Source: Aurelia coerulea (lineage: Eukaryota; Cnidaria; Scyphozoa; Semaeostomeae; Ulmaridae). Taken from it: a DNA stretch of 64,000 bases. The notes below the pieces were generated by a model. The model ran no database searches. It saw only the letters and a list, made by a program, of their open reading frames with translations, and was not told the DNA's origin. Shown here one piece after another: positions 47,520-60,972 of the stretch. A program made the position numbers and the translations under genes. The stretch is from the NCBI GenBank assembly GCA_039566865.1, contig CM076943.1:8604001-8668000 (forward strand). Reading direction: 5' to 3'. Within the stretch, counting starts at the first letter, position 1; the number at the start of each line of letters is the position of its first letter.

Positions 47520-48110
47520 GTTATTGAACATGTTAGCTAGTCAACTAGAAGTTGCAAAATATCATTGCTTATATATTCAGGGAGCAAAAGCCTTTCAAAC
47601 GCTGGGCGTTTTTTCTTTACTCATCCGGTATAAAAATAAGTTAAATCTCAACCCTCCTGTCATGACAGAAATTTTCATAGAAAGGTATGCTCCCCACCAT
47701 CTCAGGAGTGGCGGCAGCTTACAGCTACCGAAATCCTGCACGATTAAATTTGGGCTTGAGAGTGCCTCTCTCCTGGGAGGTATGATGTGGCATGAGCTTT
47801 GGAAGAAAATTAAACAATCAGAAAAAATTACTACTTTTAAAAGCTCCATCGCAGGGTCAAGAATGCAGCTGTAGGTTGTGTCGGCAGTTCATAGCACAGG
47901 TTGGGTTCTTTGAAACCTTTCCAATAAATATGTATATTTTGCCAATGTTACCTGTACATTCGTGCATATACCTGATGCTGTTAGAAACTCGAGTAGATAT
48001 ATCATTTCCTTTTGGTTATTTTGCAATTTTTCTTTGTAAAGTAGGCTTCACTTAGTCTGGCTGTACGTTAGCAATTTCAATTGTGCCTACTTTAATAAAA
48101 AACAAACAAA
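47520..48110 (+). mobile_element. LINE (CR1/L2-like) 3' end
   Basis: YAPHHLRSGGSLQLPKS, KFGLESASLLGGMMWHEL and KQSEKITTFKSSI, then after a frameshift ECSCRLCRQF: same C-terminus as the copy at 17045 but a distinct subfamily. Ends in an A-rich tail. Confidence 0.8.
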
Positions 48111-48940
48111 ATAAAGCAAATACTGCTTTTATCTCGTCACCGGTGTTACAATGAAACGGCATTATCAATATCATCTATTCTCAAACTTATCACTGATCGC
48201 TGAAAGATTGCGATTATCGAGACTGAGATTGACTATCGTTTTTTATCTTTGAGCTTAGCTTTGAAATTTACATAAAAAAAGTAACATTTGATAAGTTTAC
48301 CCAAGATATGTCCATCTGTACTAAAATTGAAACGGCTATTCCTACTAATTTTCTTCCGTCAACGGATGGGTATTACTTCAACCTGGACGGGATAAATCGT
48401 TTTCTTAAAATAATAGCGATTTCATGCAGTTTTTTCATTGCTTGATCCTGTAAAACTCGCCTAAAATCATTCATCAAATACGCTACAAGATCAGCTTTTT
48501 CATCAGAATCATACTTCGTTTAGATATCTTGGATATCTGATGGCTAACCCACATACAAATCAGCTGAGGTTCGTTTGCACCCACTTCAAGTCTTAAATTT
48601 CGTGTCATGGAACTTGTGCCATAAATGCAAAGGTACTATGATACAAAACTTTCCGACAGTATGGTCACAAGACTTAGAGCGAGTAAACAAACCTTGGCTG
48701 ATTTTGGCTATTGTGTAGATAACATAAACAAACCTGCAATTTTACACACTTGGGATTGTCTTTTAGCATTTTTCGTCTGGTTTTCGTTATCGTCAGAGTA
48801 CAGTTCAAGCAAATTTGATCAAGCATTTTACGCCTGCTTTGAAAGATTCAGTGAGATAAAATACAGGCATATTATTCCTTGCAACTTAAGAACAATGCAA
48901 CCAATTTTTCCAAAATAAACGTTCGTATCTACTGTACGAT
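48111..48940. other. no gene recognised
   Basis: A 97-codon frame at 48625-48918 has no recognised motif, splice context or family and is not called. Confidence 0.4.
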
Positions 48941-49043
48941 AGCCTGCGTGCAGACTCTGTCAGAAAATTGAAAAGAGAGGAAAAAGTAGTCTACTTTTCT
49001 CTCTCGTTCCTTTCTTGCCCTGTCCAAGAGTCTGCACGCAGGC
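48941..49043. mobile_element. short hairpin MITE, GCCTGCGTGCAGAC family copy 1
   Basis: AGCCTGCGTGCAGACTCT and inverted end, with an inner perfect hairpin around AAAGTAGTCTACTTTT. Copy 2 is at 54343-54402. Confidence 0.75.
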
Positions 49044-49530
49044 CACTGAACGACCGTACGTTTGCTTGTTAGTGGCTTCGTTTTACTCTTCATATGCAAT
49101 TTCTTCATATTACCCTTTACTCTTTTGTTTGCAGTGCTTCCTTTCATATGTTACTTTATCCAATCAAACGAGATAAAGGATCAGTCAAGTAGATTTGGAT
49201 TTATATATGCAATTTGATTGTAAATGTAACAAGTCAACAGTTCCTGACCGGGAAATAGGATTACAAGAAAGCAGGATGATAAATAAGCTAATTCCAGTGG
49301 TTTTGTGGTTCAAGTCGGACTTTCAGCCGATTATCCTTCAGGGACAACAGAATTAAATTCTTGCATATTTTTTTTTGTATTCTTTGGCACATCCAGTAGA
49401 GCAGGTACCAGATGGCCGATGAAAAACCAAATTTTAAGTTTCTATTCTCTGGTAGGAATCCTGCGAACGTATTAAAATCAGTACTTTTTCACCTCGTAAA
49501 ACGTCTTAGTCTGGTCTGGAAGTTATTCAG

Positions 49531-49860
49531 TAAGGCCCCACTTCCACGATACCGGATTCGTCACACACCGGATTGCTTTGGCATCGAATAGGGGGTGTAG
49601 TTACACGACACCGCATTCCATCTCGTGTAACTGCACCAACCAGATGTGATCCCACTCCATTTGGGCTTCGCAGTTGCCAAAGACAATAGATTGAGACTTT
49701 GCAATGGGAGGGGGGTGGGGAGTGACTTGGTGTCCTGTAACTGCAATCAAAAATGGGTTCATCGCAATGTAGTGTTGTGTAACTGTGTGCAATTTTGACC
49801 AAGATGGGTTCAAACCAATCCAATGTGAAAGGCAATCCGGTATCGTGTAACCCAGGCTTA
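49531..49860. mobile_element. MITE with CACGATACCGGATT ends
   Basis: Inverted CACGATACCGGATT at 49547 and 49833, inside TAAGGCC-like ends. Contains further GTGTAACTG repeats. 49044-49530 and 49861-50802 show nothing recognised. Confidence 0.65.
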
Positions 49861-50802
49861 TGGCAAAGGTTGTTCAGTATGGTGGGGGGATCACAGCATG
49901 TTGTTGAAGGGGTAACATGCAGTAATTCAGGGTATTCAGATATTTGGAAGGATAACATACAGTAAGGTGGGGATAGCTTCTAGACTATTGCACAGAGTGG
50001 TTCTGCAGGGTGTGTTTGGCTTGCTTGCTGATATGTATTTAATCTCAAAAACCCAAAAAGTCCCAAAACACACAAATAAATATACGTTCTTTACAACCTA
50101 AAAGTGCTAACAAACGTCAAACGCTATTTTTTTGAAGTAACACACCCTCCAGTAGTCCCATACAGTATGTTTGTTAAAGTATAATGGCATAAATCTTTGG
50201 TTATTAGAAAATGTAACTCTTCTTCAAAATCCATCTGTAAACTTTGCAGAGAATTATTATCTTGCTCCAACTCAACTTTCATCAATCTCTACTTGGATTG
50301 ATGATTGTTTCCCCAACATTTTCACAGAAATTTTAAAACTTCCTTCCAAAGTTCATTCAAATAACTTAAAATTTTGACCAAAAAATACCATGTATTGAAC
50401 TTTTCTGCAACTAATACTAAGTTTTGTCAAATCATATATGCCTCTGTGTCAGTGAAAGTTATCAGTAAGTTATTCTGCTTCTCAGCAAAATTATAAATCA
50501 ACAATTCAATCACTGTTTACATTTAGAATTAGAGTGAGAAATTGCTGCACCTGAATCTAGTCCTTGTGCTTGTAATCTAGCATTAGATCTTAAAACAGCT
50601 TCAAACTTATCAAACTAATTTCATCAAAGTCAAACTGACCTGCTCTTGGAATTACCAGCAGGAGGAAAATATCAAAATGACCTAGTCACAGGTAGATCAC
50701 TCAAATCTGACCACAAGTAATAGAAAATGATTCTCTTGTAAACACTTGTTTTTGTCAGGTCTTAAAGAAAACAGAAAAATAGCATCAGAAAAATAGCATC
50801 AG

Positions 50803-51650
50803 CACCAATCAGATGGCGAATAAGCGAAGAAGACAAAAGAAATCTGTGAAGATTTTTCTAAATTTTGCCTACCTTCATAAAACCCAGCCAGGACAAAAAC
50901 CTGCTTGAGATTTCCCAAATTTTTTTAAAGAAATCTACTCTCCAGATGTTTGGGTGTACGAGTTTGAATGTCCCTTAAAATGTCTCCAGGTTTGGCGGAG
51001 TTATGGCCACAAACAAACCAATAAGACACTGAATCTTGAACAATAAAAATTCTGGCTGAGAGACAATAGTAATAACAAAAGTGATTGTTGTAAGAACAAT
51101 CCGAGAATGCCAAAATCTGCGGTTTCAATTGTTCTTGCCATTGTCTTTCTGCTAAATTTTCTTTTGTTCAAGATTCAATGCCCCTACGGGCTTCTATGTG
51201 AATTGAAAAAGTCTAGAAAGGCTTGTTCACGCATTTCAAGTCATGTGGCAATACTCCAGGGAAGTTTCTGTATTGTACTACTGTTTGCATTCATGGCACA
51301 AGTTTGCTTGCTGCGAAATAAGTTATGAAATTTAAAAGAGGTTTTATCAAGAGGTTTTATTGTCTGACTTGAAGTGTCACAAACAGTCCTCAACAAGCCA
51401 TCGCCGATTTTGCCTATTGGAGAGGCAATTACTCCACCAAACCTGGAGATAATTTAACTGGCATCCAAACTTGTATACCTATTCATCTGGAGAGTAGATT
51501 TCTTTCAAAACAACTGGGAAATTTCAAGCAGGGTTTTGCCCTGGTTGCATTTTATGAAGGTCATGAAAATGAGGCTTTGGCAGTTTTGGCCACGGGCCAT
51601 GAGCATTTGGCTATGTACAACAAATGATTCCTATGCTGGAATGCATATGT
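50803..51650. repeat. large imperfect palindrome of a dispersed repeat
   Basis: Left arm 50803-51010 and right arm 51335-51650 are opposite-orientation pieces of the ~410-bp repeat seen complete at 60547-60960. The loop also pairs (TTGAATCTTGAACAA blocks). A 73-codon hydrophobic frame at 51107-51328 is repeat-borne. Confidence 0.75.
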
Positions 51651-54342
51651 TAGAGCACACAAGGAACACAGATTGCTATTTATTTTGTATCCCAAGGGGG
51701 CTATTCATTTCACTAGCATTCCTAGGAAGCAGAAAGTTCTCATAAAAACAATCTATTTTCACTAAAAAAGCAAATCACAAAGTCATAGATCAGTATGGAA
51801 AAAATACCAGTTTGAGCTTTTTGAATACCAGTTTGAAAGTTTGAAATTTCAAACAAAGTCAATCTTCTACAATATAAAATTTCAACAAACGAAACCTGTC
51901 AACTTGTTTTTCACCAAATTTGGCTTGTAAAACACTTCAAGTTTTCCCTTACTCGCCTGGTTTATATCTAATACATATGGTACAGTACAGGCCAGTCTGC
52001 AGAGTGTGGCAACTGCACACACAAGATTTTTTACAACTACAATTTCATGTGCACGCCGATTTTGAACAAGATCTTTTAACTGCGTTGAAAACAAAGGAAT
52101 CAACAACCTAGCACCCAAGCATGCCACTGCTTCATTGGTCTGCATGCGCGAGATCTCACCAATAAGCGTCATAAAATCGGAAAATTATTTTTCTTATGAT
52201 TCTCATGATCCTTATGACTCTAGTGAAAATCAAGCTTAAGAGCTCTCTTTAGTTCCTTGATATTCATTGTTTAAAATGATTCAATCTTTTATCCAATATT
52301 TCAGTTAATTTCTAACAGGGTTGATTACCAAAGGTAAGTAAACATTTAATGAAAATGACAAACACAGTTTTTGGCATATATTAATCAAGTGATTGTCTTT
52401 TAGTGAAATGTTTTTCAACAACACTTTCATTCATGAAGTAGAATTCAAAGATATATCAAATGAAGGTGGAACTGGATGTGACATGCCTGAAGAAGAAGGA
52501 AGTTGCCACAAGTCACATGACAAATCATCAAGCTGGCACTGCCAAAAGGGTTTGGTTTGGTATCTACCTTGGTGACACATGTCTGCAAGCCACTGCCGGT
52601 CTTTTCATAAGAAACTAACAATCTGACCAAGCACTGAAAGTTTCTTCAAATTCTAACACTAATAGTACTCAAAGTTTCTCAACAATGTCTTTTTATAAAG
52701 CTGCACCACTGTTATACACATTATAGTTGGGTTTTCCCATTGTATTTGTCTTTTTTGTTTCCTTTTGTTAGTTAGTTCTGTTTGCCTGTGTCAAGTTATG
52801 TTTTTTAACATTTGGCTGCCATGCCTTGTAAAATTAGATAGTGCATTTTAGCATTTATGATTATGACGATGATGATGATATACAAAAGAAGAAGCAAATG
52901 AAAATAACAGGAATTTATGATATTTCATTGAATAAAGACAAAGTTTCTGAATAATTTTGTCCAAGCGCTGAAGGTGTCTTTGTCTTTTAGTGATATGAGA
53001 GATGACTTTCTCATAAAAAGAATCTTACACAAACTTATATAAATGTGTATCTTGCATTACTGTAAACGATTTGAAAAATTTGGCACAGGAAAAGTTAACA
53101 CAATCAGAACATACTATAATCAGAATCAGGAAATTCCCACAAAATTGTTCAGTGATGACAGTGCACATTTTAGTCACACATTCAGTTTTCACGTTTAACG
53201 TTTTGAAGTGTTGCAGGGCGGGAGAACGAAATTCCTCAACAAATCTATTTCATAGATACAAGCTTGTCTTTAGCAAATTGTCATAAACACAATTATGGTT
53301 TAGTAACACTGTTAAAAAACGATAGGTTCCAACAAAATAGGCCTGACCGACGTCTTTATTAATATGCGAAAGATGATGGCCTAGACAGGCCTATATGATG
53401 ATGGGACGGACGGGCAGCAGGCATTACTGTCACTGAAGAAATTGATGTGAACTTAAAAGAAAGCACAAACTTAATGCGTTTAAAGTATGAAGGTGTGTTG
53501 CCTGAACAAACAAACTATCAGGTAAAAATAGTTCATCAGTGCACGATTAAATTTACCAATTTACAGAAGAGTCTGCTTATTGTAAAAGCGAAAGGTTCTT
53601 GAATATTTTTGGAGGTAAAACTCAAAGTCATGTTTATCAAGACTCAATAATGAAATACTCATTGAAAGCCCCTGGGAAAGTTGGAGTCCCCGAAATCATA
53701 TCTTGATGGGTTTAGAATTAGTTTACCGATATCATTAGGATACATAAATGTAGTTGAGATGCTAGGACAATTAAGATATAAATCTGTGCTGTGCCGTAGC
53801 ATAAATAAACTTGCAAAATATAAACTAAATCGAAATATCCTCTCAGGAAATCCCCTTCTCTAAAACCATGACATCTAGATACTTGCCCTAAATTCGGGAT
53901 TTACATCGACGGCGCGCACGTGAAAAACCCAGACATTGTCTCAAAGCACAAGTGATAAATCAGCTAATAAAGACATTTCAAAGCAAGACTAAATTACAGA
54001 CCTTTCAAGTTATGATTCTTGCTGGCGTTGTTGGTGGTTTTATGCTTGCAAGCTGCACTGAAAAGCGATATGACTTATTTCCTTGTAAGAAACATATGCT
54101 CACTGCGTAATCCATGCCAACCAGTTTAAAAGTGCTGAATTCCATTTCCTGATTGAAGTGAATTGTTTTGTGGCTGCGCGTGTTTGGTTGGTGGGAGGGA
54201 GCGTGTGGATCCAGTTGTACGCCCGCCTACTCGCCCACGGCGCTTATTTCCTTCTTCACTTTTCGCCCGTAGAATGCAATAACTATCAATTAATGATACT
54301 AAATAAGTGCTGCATTGCCATGGCTAGATCGACTAGCAGCTT
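51651..54342. other. no gene recognised
   Basis: AT-rich; ORFs of 60-96 codons without recognisable motifs. No element ends identified. Confidence 0.4.
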
Positions 54343-54402
54343 AGCCTGCGTGCAGACAGTACGTACCTAACTAAGTTCGGTATAGTCTGCACGCAGGCTA
54401 CT
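54343..54402. mobile_element. short hairpin MITE, GCCTGCGTGCAGAC family copy 2
   Basis: TAGCCTGCGTGCAGAC and its complement, 60 bp. Followed to 54480 by debris resembling the inner part of MITE family D (CTATAAATAGGC, CCCATTGTTTC). Confidence 0.75.
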
Positions 54403-54513
54403 AGCCGCTATAAATAGGCAAAAAGAGGCAACAGAAACACCCACACTCCCATTGTTTCTCTTCAGTTAGACAATGAACCGGCATTTGTCAAAAAAGTTAC
54501 CTGATACAATTGA

Positions 54514-54976
54514 CCGGGGGGGGGGGGGGTACTTCACTATCGGATCAGACGGGGATGTGCGCCAGTTTTGGGTAGTTTTTCGCCTGAAAGTTCTGGGATC
54601 GGGGTACACTTTTACTGAAAAATTTTTGTGATTGGGGTATACTTTCACTTGGAATTATCTGGGATTGGGGTTGACCGTTATTCTAAAAATTCTGGTAATT
54701 GGTGTTCAATGTCCCCATTGATTCAGAACAGATTTGTTGTGCCTTGTGACCATATATGAGAGGATATCCTTACTTTCGCCTTGAAAATGAATGCCCCTTT
54801 AATGTTGAATCGTTTTCGTTACTTCTGCAAATTCTGGGATTGGGTAGACATATCTCAGAGGCTGGTACCCAGGGTACAATATCTGACAAAAATTCTGGGA
54901 TTGGGTCATTACAGAAATCTTGGCGGCGTACACACCAGTATCAATTTATAGTGAAGTAGCCCTCCCCCCCCCCGGG
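54514..54976. mobile_element. G-tract-terminated MITE, copy 2 type
   Basis: CCGGGGG...TACTTCACTAT at the left and its complement at the right; interior repeats of TTCTGGGATTGGGGT. A partial relative with a G tract lies at 56704-56800. 54977-55725 holds nothing else recognised. Confidence 0.75.
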
Positions 54977-55725
54977 ACAATAGACTATAACTTGACCCTG
55001 ATCGCTGGTGATCATTGCGGAGGGGAGTTATGCATACTTTCTTGGGGTCACTGCGCTTTTTTTAGAACTTCTCGCAGTGATCAGTTCTATTCATACATTC
55101 TACAAAATCGATTAACTATCAATGAGAAATCCATATAATATAATTTGTCCCAGACGGAATCAAAACATTGAGCAGATGGTTTTTAGTAAGATAAAAAGCT
55201 GTTTTTCTTGATCCTGGATCAAACCAAATTAAATAGCTTTTTCAGGTTTATATATCACACAAAAGATGTCTTTGTTTCCAATCAGTAGAAAACAGATAGA
55301 ATCATTCTTAAGGCTCTCAACCACAGCTCAAGGGTTTTCCTTTGCAATGTACTCTCTTCATATGCTTCTAATGTCTGAACTTTTATTTCGGGAGAACGGT
55401 AGAACAATAGCTCTGTCAGTCAAAACAAACACTGTCTTTATGGGGAAGATTGTGCATGATTCGATTCAACTTTATAATTGACATGACAGTAAGGGGCTGC
55501 ACACATATCTTTTTTCCTCAAAATACGTGATCAAAGACAATAAGACAAAATTCTAGTGTAAGATATTCCGCTTGTCTATGGTGTAAAATAGCCTGTTTCG
55601 AGCAACGGTTTTCGGCATTTTGTAGAAAGTTGAAAAATTTCAAATATACACTAGATATATTACTTGAGTCCTAGGAATCGCAACTACCCACCCATCCTAC
55701 TCACTCATATTATGATTTCTTGAAC

Positions 55726-56204
55726 CAAGGGCCTTAGGAAGACATCATAGTCGTCCCGTTGCAGTTAATTTCTGATGTTTGGCTTGAAAAACTTACCTAT
55801 GTTGTCCTTGATCGTTTCTTCTTACATAAATTTCTTGGTTTTGCTTTCTAAACGACATGTTTTCTCAAGTTTTCTCAAGTAAAAATGAACTGTTTGATTG
55901 TGTCACCATCGTCTCTGGCGGCCATTTGCAATTTACATAACGAAAGTGAGGTTGTTCTCAGCCTCGAGATTAACTTCACTTTGGTTTTGTTCTCCACATT
56001 AAAAATGGCGATGATTAAACAGTACATGCAGAGCAAGCAGTTTATTTCAACTTGAGAAAACTTGAGAAAACATGTCCTTTAGAAAGCAAAACCAAGAAAT
56101 TTATGAAAGAAGAAACAATCAAAGACAACAAAGGTAAGTTTTTCAAACCAAACATTAGAAATTAACTGCAACGGGACGACTATAATGTCGTCCTAAGGCC
56201 CTTG
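55726..56204. mobile_element. palindromic MITE, family A copy 2, 7-bp TSD
   Basis: CAAGGGCCTTAGGA and complement, flanked by CTTGAAC at 55719-55725 and 56205-56211. Arms contain AAACTTACCT and AAAGCAAAACCAAGAAAT as in copy 1. Confidence 0.87.
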
Positions 56205-59200
56205 CTTGAACCTTCCAATTAAAATGCTAGAAGATACCGCTCGATCCAGACTCTTTCTCAGAACAGCTGAAAGGTCCATTGTAGATTTATGACCTTGAAA
56301 TTGACCTTGAACTTGAGCGCCTTATTTCCCTTGTTTTGATTTGCAGATGTCATTTGGTCAGTGACATCAACAGATCAAAAAACGCAGGGAAACAATAGAC
56401 TCAAGCTCATAGGTCTATGTCTATTGGTCGATATTTCGTTGAATTGTGAGAATTGATTGAATTGGTCACTTTTTCTGCTTGGATAATCAACATTCAGGCT
56501 ACTTCTTACAAAGCTTTACATCCATAGTCTCATTGAAAGCATTGCAGGGAACAAATTCATGGCTTTAATAGCCTTATTATGCAACTTGGCCAGAAGATAG
56601 CAGTATCCTGGTAAGACGATGAATTAAGCTTAAGATCAATTCAATTTCTTGAATCAACAACTTCAACAAACAACAAGATTACTGATTTTCGTTTTCTGCA
56701 AACCGATTCCCGGAGGGGGGGGGGTGTAACTTGAGTCTTGGGATGATAAGGATGTGCCACCCAAGTTTTAGGGAAAGACGCATCCTTGGGGATTCTCACT
56801 CGATTTTCATACTCATTCCTAAGGATTTTCAAGAAGAAAGGGCTGATAAACACGCCAAAAATCAAGTTTTATTTACTTAACATACAAGTATGAAGCAAAA
56901 GTTACCACCAACCAAGTTTCAGAACTAAAGCAACAAAGTTCAACGTTATAAGCAAAAAACTCTAAAAAGGTTTACCTATCATCTAAAAAGATACTCATTT
57001 CTAATGGATCAGTTACATTTTGAGACCCATATTCTGGGATTTGCCAGGCTTAAAACCCACCTTTATGGGCAGCACGTTCCAATTACCCTGTATATGGAAG
57101 TTATCACCCAAGTGTTACCTTAAGAGGACTAAGAGAGAGATTTCTTATGTGGTCACGAATATAGAATACTGCGACAGCATGAATAACAGAACAAAACCAG
57201 CAGAATATATACAAACGAATATAGCGGTCCATTGTATCTGTGAGGGGGTTAGCGCTGTCCTACACAAGTGCCGACTCAAATGTCTCATTTGCATTTTTGC
57301 TTTTGAAGTTCGTTTAGTAGAGGATTTAGAATGGGCAACAGCTCCGTCTTTCGTGATGAGATACTATTTGGCGCTGCCCCCTCTTGGCGAGTTGTTTACC
57401 ATAATACATGAACCTGCTAGTAGTCGAATCAAATATTAACAACAACGAAACTTTGCATTTCTTCGCACAGAAATTGTGAAAAGTAAAAATCAGGTTTGTT
57501 TAATAGAAAAACAATATAAGTTCTTTTCTCAGTGCCCTGCGTACCAGCCTTTGTATTGCTGTTTATTTTTGTTGGCTCTTGTACCCAGGGTATTTTCTCA
57601 GTTGCCCAAACTTTCCGCAGCCCCTTGTGCGACCTGCCCTTTCTAATATCAGGTTTATGCTGCATTTATTTGTTGATACAATAAGAAAAATACATGATGT
57701 GAACACATTCAAAAAGGCTTGGTTGGTCAGGTTGGTTCATAATTTGCATTTCAAAATACTGACGAGGAGGTTCTCCAGCAAGTTGAAGAATATCACTTTG
57801 CTGACCTATGGACTGCTTGGAGTTTTTTCAATCACTATTTATACATTTTAAATCAGGTCTATTTACCATTATTTTCTTTTCCACTCAATTTTGCTTTTGC
57901 TATGTTCTTAGCCGGGACTTTCATCTCACCTCTGAAGCCTCTTCAGCGACTGATTGAGTTCGGTTCTTCGATCTTCAATCAGTTCTGTTGAAAACAAATT
58001 TGTGATGAGTCAGAAAATTGTGGAGATGTTTGAAAGCCTGTAATTCTCAAATTATTCATCAGATTTATATAAGCTGATAATATTTGTCTAGTTAACATGT
58101 CAACTTAGAAAGAAAGTTTAGTTTGTCGAAATCTGTCTAATTGATCTCAAACTTCAAGCAAGGCCGTAAACATGTTTCATCTCAAAATCCTTCAAGACAG
58201 GCCTAAAATCATTGAAATTAACCTCACTAAATATAAGGACCCTCTAGTTACGCTCATCTTATTGAGTTGAATTGTCGTTGTTGTTGTCGCTTCACAGAGG
58301 ACCGAAGCGGCGCAGCGCCATCATCAAGCCATCATCAAGTGCCATCATTACTGAGGACCGAAGCGCCATCATCAAGTCAAAGAGCACAGGGAAGCGAGAG
58401 ACTCCAGGTAATAAGTCTACATTGACATCATTTGCTAGCAATTTAGCCCTGCAGCTATCACAGTCAAGCTCTATTAGTCAATCGTATTTCTCAAACTGTG
58501 TATATGAAGAGGCTGCAATATAACCGTATCAATTTGGGACTGTCATTCAGCACATTTCATCCATTTTCTTCTTTTTATGACACTGCATTGGTACAACATT
58601 TGATCAAGGATTTTAGGCCTGTTCTGAAGTATTTTGAGATGAATAATTTTTGTCTCGACAGCATTTTCTGACTTTCCCAGTATAAAAGCTCAACGATATT
58701 AGTGCTAGTTTCGTGTGGAAAAGTGAAGATCCAGAAATATCCAGTTTTGAGGCCCACGGCAAAGCATATTAGTTGTGCTGATGGGGCCTCGAATAAATTT
58801 CCCACCCAAGTGTAGGCATACTGCTGAGTAGTCTTCGTTCCATTTGGTATTAAATGTGCAGAGCCAGTAGATTTGTAGAGTAGACTAACCAAAAGAGAGG
58901 CTTTATTCCTATCCATTAGTTTAACGCTAGGAGATGGTGTTCATTATCTGACTTAAGATCGAAACAGCTGTGGCAAGTTTTTGACGAGTCAGCAAAGAAA
59001 TAAAAGTATTATATCAAAGAGTGAGAGCTAGCTGGGCCTTCGTTGCTGGACAGCCAATCAATGCTACGTGACATCTCCATTATAATTTAAATTTTTACAT
59101 AATTCTTAACATCAACTGAGAACATCGTCATTGCTTTTGATAGCAAAGAAAAGTATTGGATAGCTTTTGACAGCCTGAATAGGCTTGGACTTCGAAACCA

Positions 59201-59496
59201 TGATTGCAGCACAGGGGAGCACAGGTCCCGCAGGTCCAAGCCAATGGGTTCCATTGGGAAATTTTCAATTTCAAATTGTTTCAATTGGGCAAACCATCGT
59301 TGTTTCCAAATCAATGTGAAAAATGGTCGAAGTTTTAAGGATAACATATTTCACGAAGCCCTACGATATGGTGGTTAGCACAAGTCTATCATGATTCACC
59401 TTTTAAATCTGATGAAGTAAAAATCTCAAGCTAGTAGAAACATAAAAAACGCTGTCATTGTCATTTTGAATATAATCAAGATATCAGAAAAGTTCA
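56205..59496. other. no supported gene
   Basis: Several 80-140 codon frames (57020, 57579, 58575) without motifs. A splice-bounded block at 58298-58407 is discussed as a finding. Confidence 0.4.
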
Positions 59497-59651
59497 CTGT
59501 AGAATAGACGATTCCGGAAAAGATGGCGTCGGAGGGCATTTGACCAAGATGCATTGCGTTCTTTAATGGAATTAGAAATTCGATCATTAAAAGCAATGTA
59601 TCTTGGTCAAATGCCACACGACGCCATCTTTTCCGGAATCGCCTATTACAG
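59497..59651. mobile_element. 155-bp near-perfect hairpin MITE
   Basis: CGATTCCGGAAAAGATGGCG and TTGACCAAGAT blocks inverted over about 65 bp per arm; ends CTGTA. Confidence 0.85.
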
Positions 59652-59681
59652 CAAAGCACCAACAGTCCCCAAAACACCATG

Positions 59682-59690
59682 CATCATCGT

Positions 59691-59763
<73 letters not shown>

Positions 59764-59765
59764 TT
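59682..59765. repeat. (ATC)n microsatellite
   Basis: About 26 nearly pure ATC repeats, 30 bp beyond the hairpin element. 59766-60546 holds a small GGGGTTGGGC hairpin at 60063-60127 and nothing else. Confidence 0.97.
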
Positions 59766-60546
59766 AGCAATTCACATTTACAGAAGAAAAGATGATGCAA
59801 TCCGAGAAAAGAGTGAAATACCCGTCTCTTTCTTATGGGAAACTAAGGATCTGAGCCAGTGAGAAACTAAGGATCTGAGCCAGTACTTACGTTTCTTGAA
59901 TCAGCAGATTTTCAGTACTCAGAGTTTCTTACGAGTTTCTTACAACTTTAATAACAATCTTCATGTTTACTTTTTGTCATAGGCAGAGGTAAAAACGTAA
60001 ATAGGACAAAGAAAAACCCACGCACTCCTTGTCTCTTTAGCTCCAACACGTGCGAAATTCGGCAGGGGTTGGGCAAGAATGAAATATCTATTCAATAAAT
60101 AAATTTTGCACTCGTGCCCAACCCCTTGTTCAAACCTTTTAACCCTGCCGATTACCTTCAAACCGATCACCTTTTGAACCAATGGAAGATGAAGTTAAAA
60201 TATGGTAAGGATTTCCTTTACTATAATGATTAATAGTTGCCAAAATTTCTCTTCCCAGTGTTAGAGTTTCTTAATTTTTCAACCATCTAAAAGTTGAATT
60301 TCTAATAACCAGTTCCTTAAAACAGTACGTGCACCCAATAACGCTTATTATTCGGAAATTTTGTTAGAGTTCACTTTTTTTCTTATCATAGTCGAAATGG
60401 ATAATGACTAGATAGGGATTCAAGTGGCATTTGATAACATTTACAATTAAAAACAGAGATATATCAAACAATGATTGCGTTTCCTTTAAAACATTGACCT
60501 GTTAAAATGAATAATTTAAGCATTTTAAGATGGATGGAAACTGCTG

Positions 60547-60960
60547 TGTGCCATGGCAATGAAAAGGAGCATAGGAATCATTCGTCGTACATAGCCGATT
60601 GCTCGTGCCCCATGGTCGAAACCGCCAAAGCCCCATTTTCACGGACCAATCAGACGGCTAAAAAGCGAGGGAGACAAAAGAAACCCGTGAAGATTTTCCT
60701 AAATTTTACCTACCTTCATAAATCGCAACCAGGACAAAAAACTGCTTGATATTTCCCGAATTTTTTTAAAGCGATCTACTCTCCATATGTTTGGGAGTAC
60801 AAATTTGGATGCCGGTTAAAATATCTTCAGGATTGGCGGAGTTATTGCCTCTCCGATAGACAAAATCGGCGAAGGCTTGTCGAGACCTGTTTACGCCACT
60901 TCAAGTCAGGTGATAAAGCCTCTTGATAAAACCTCTTTTGAATTTTTTAAAATATTTCGC
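60547..60960. repeat. ~410-bp dispersed repeat, complete copy
   Basis: Contains AGGAATCATTCGTCGTACAT, AAAGCGATCTACTCTCC and CTTGATAAAACCTCTTTTGA; homologous to both arms of the palindrome at 50.8-51.65 kb. Its first ~35 bp recur inverted at 63890-63925. Confidence 0.8.
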
Positions 60961-60972
60961 AACGAGTTTTTA

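Noticed and set aside
51107..51328. 73-codon frame with two hydrophobic segments
   Set aside because: Lies in the loop of a repeat palindrome and is partly mirrored on the other strand.
57020..57439. 139-codon plus-strand frame
   Set aside because: No recognisable family, no Kozak or splice support, and its first part is MITE-like debris.
58575..58916. 113-codon minus-strand frame
   Set aside because: No motif or conservation that I can see; length within chance for 64 kb.
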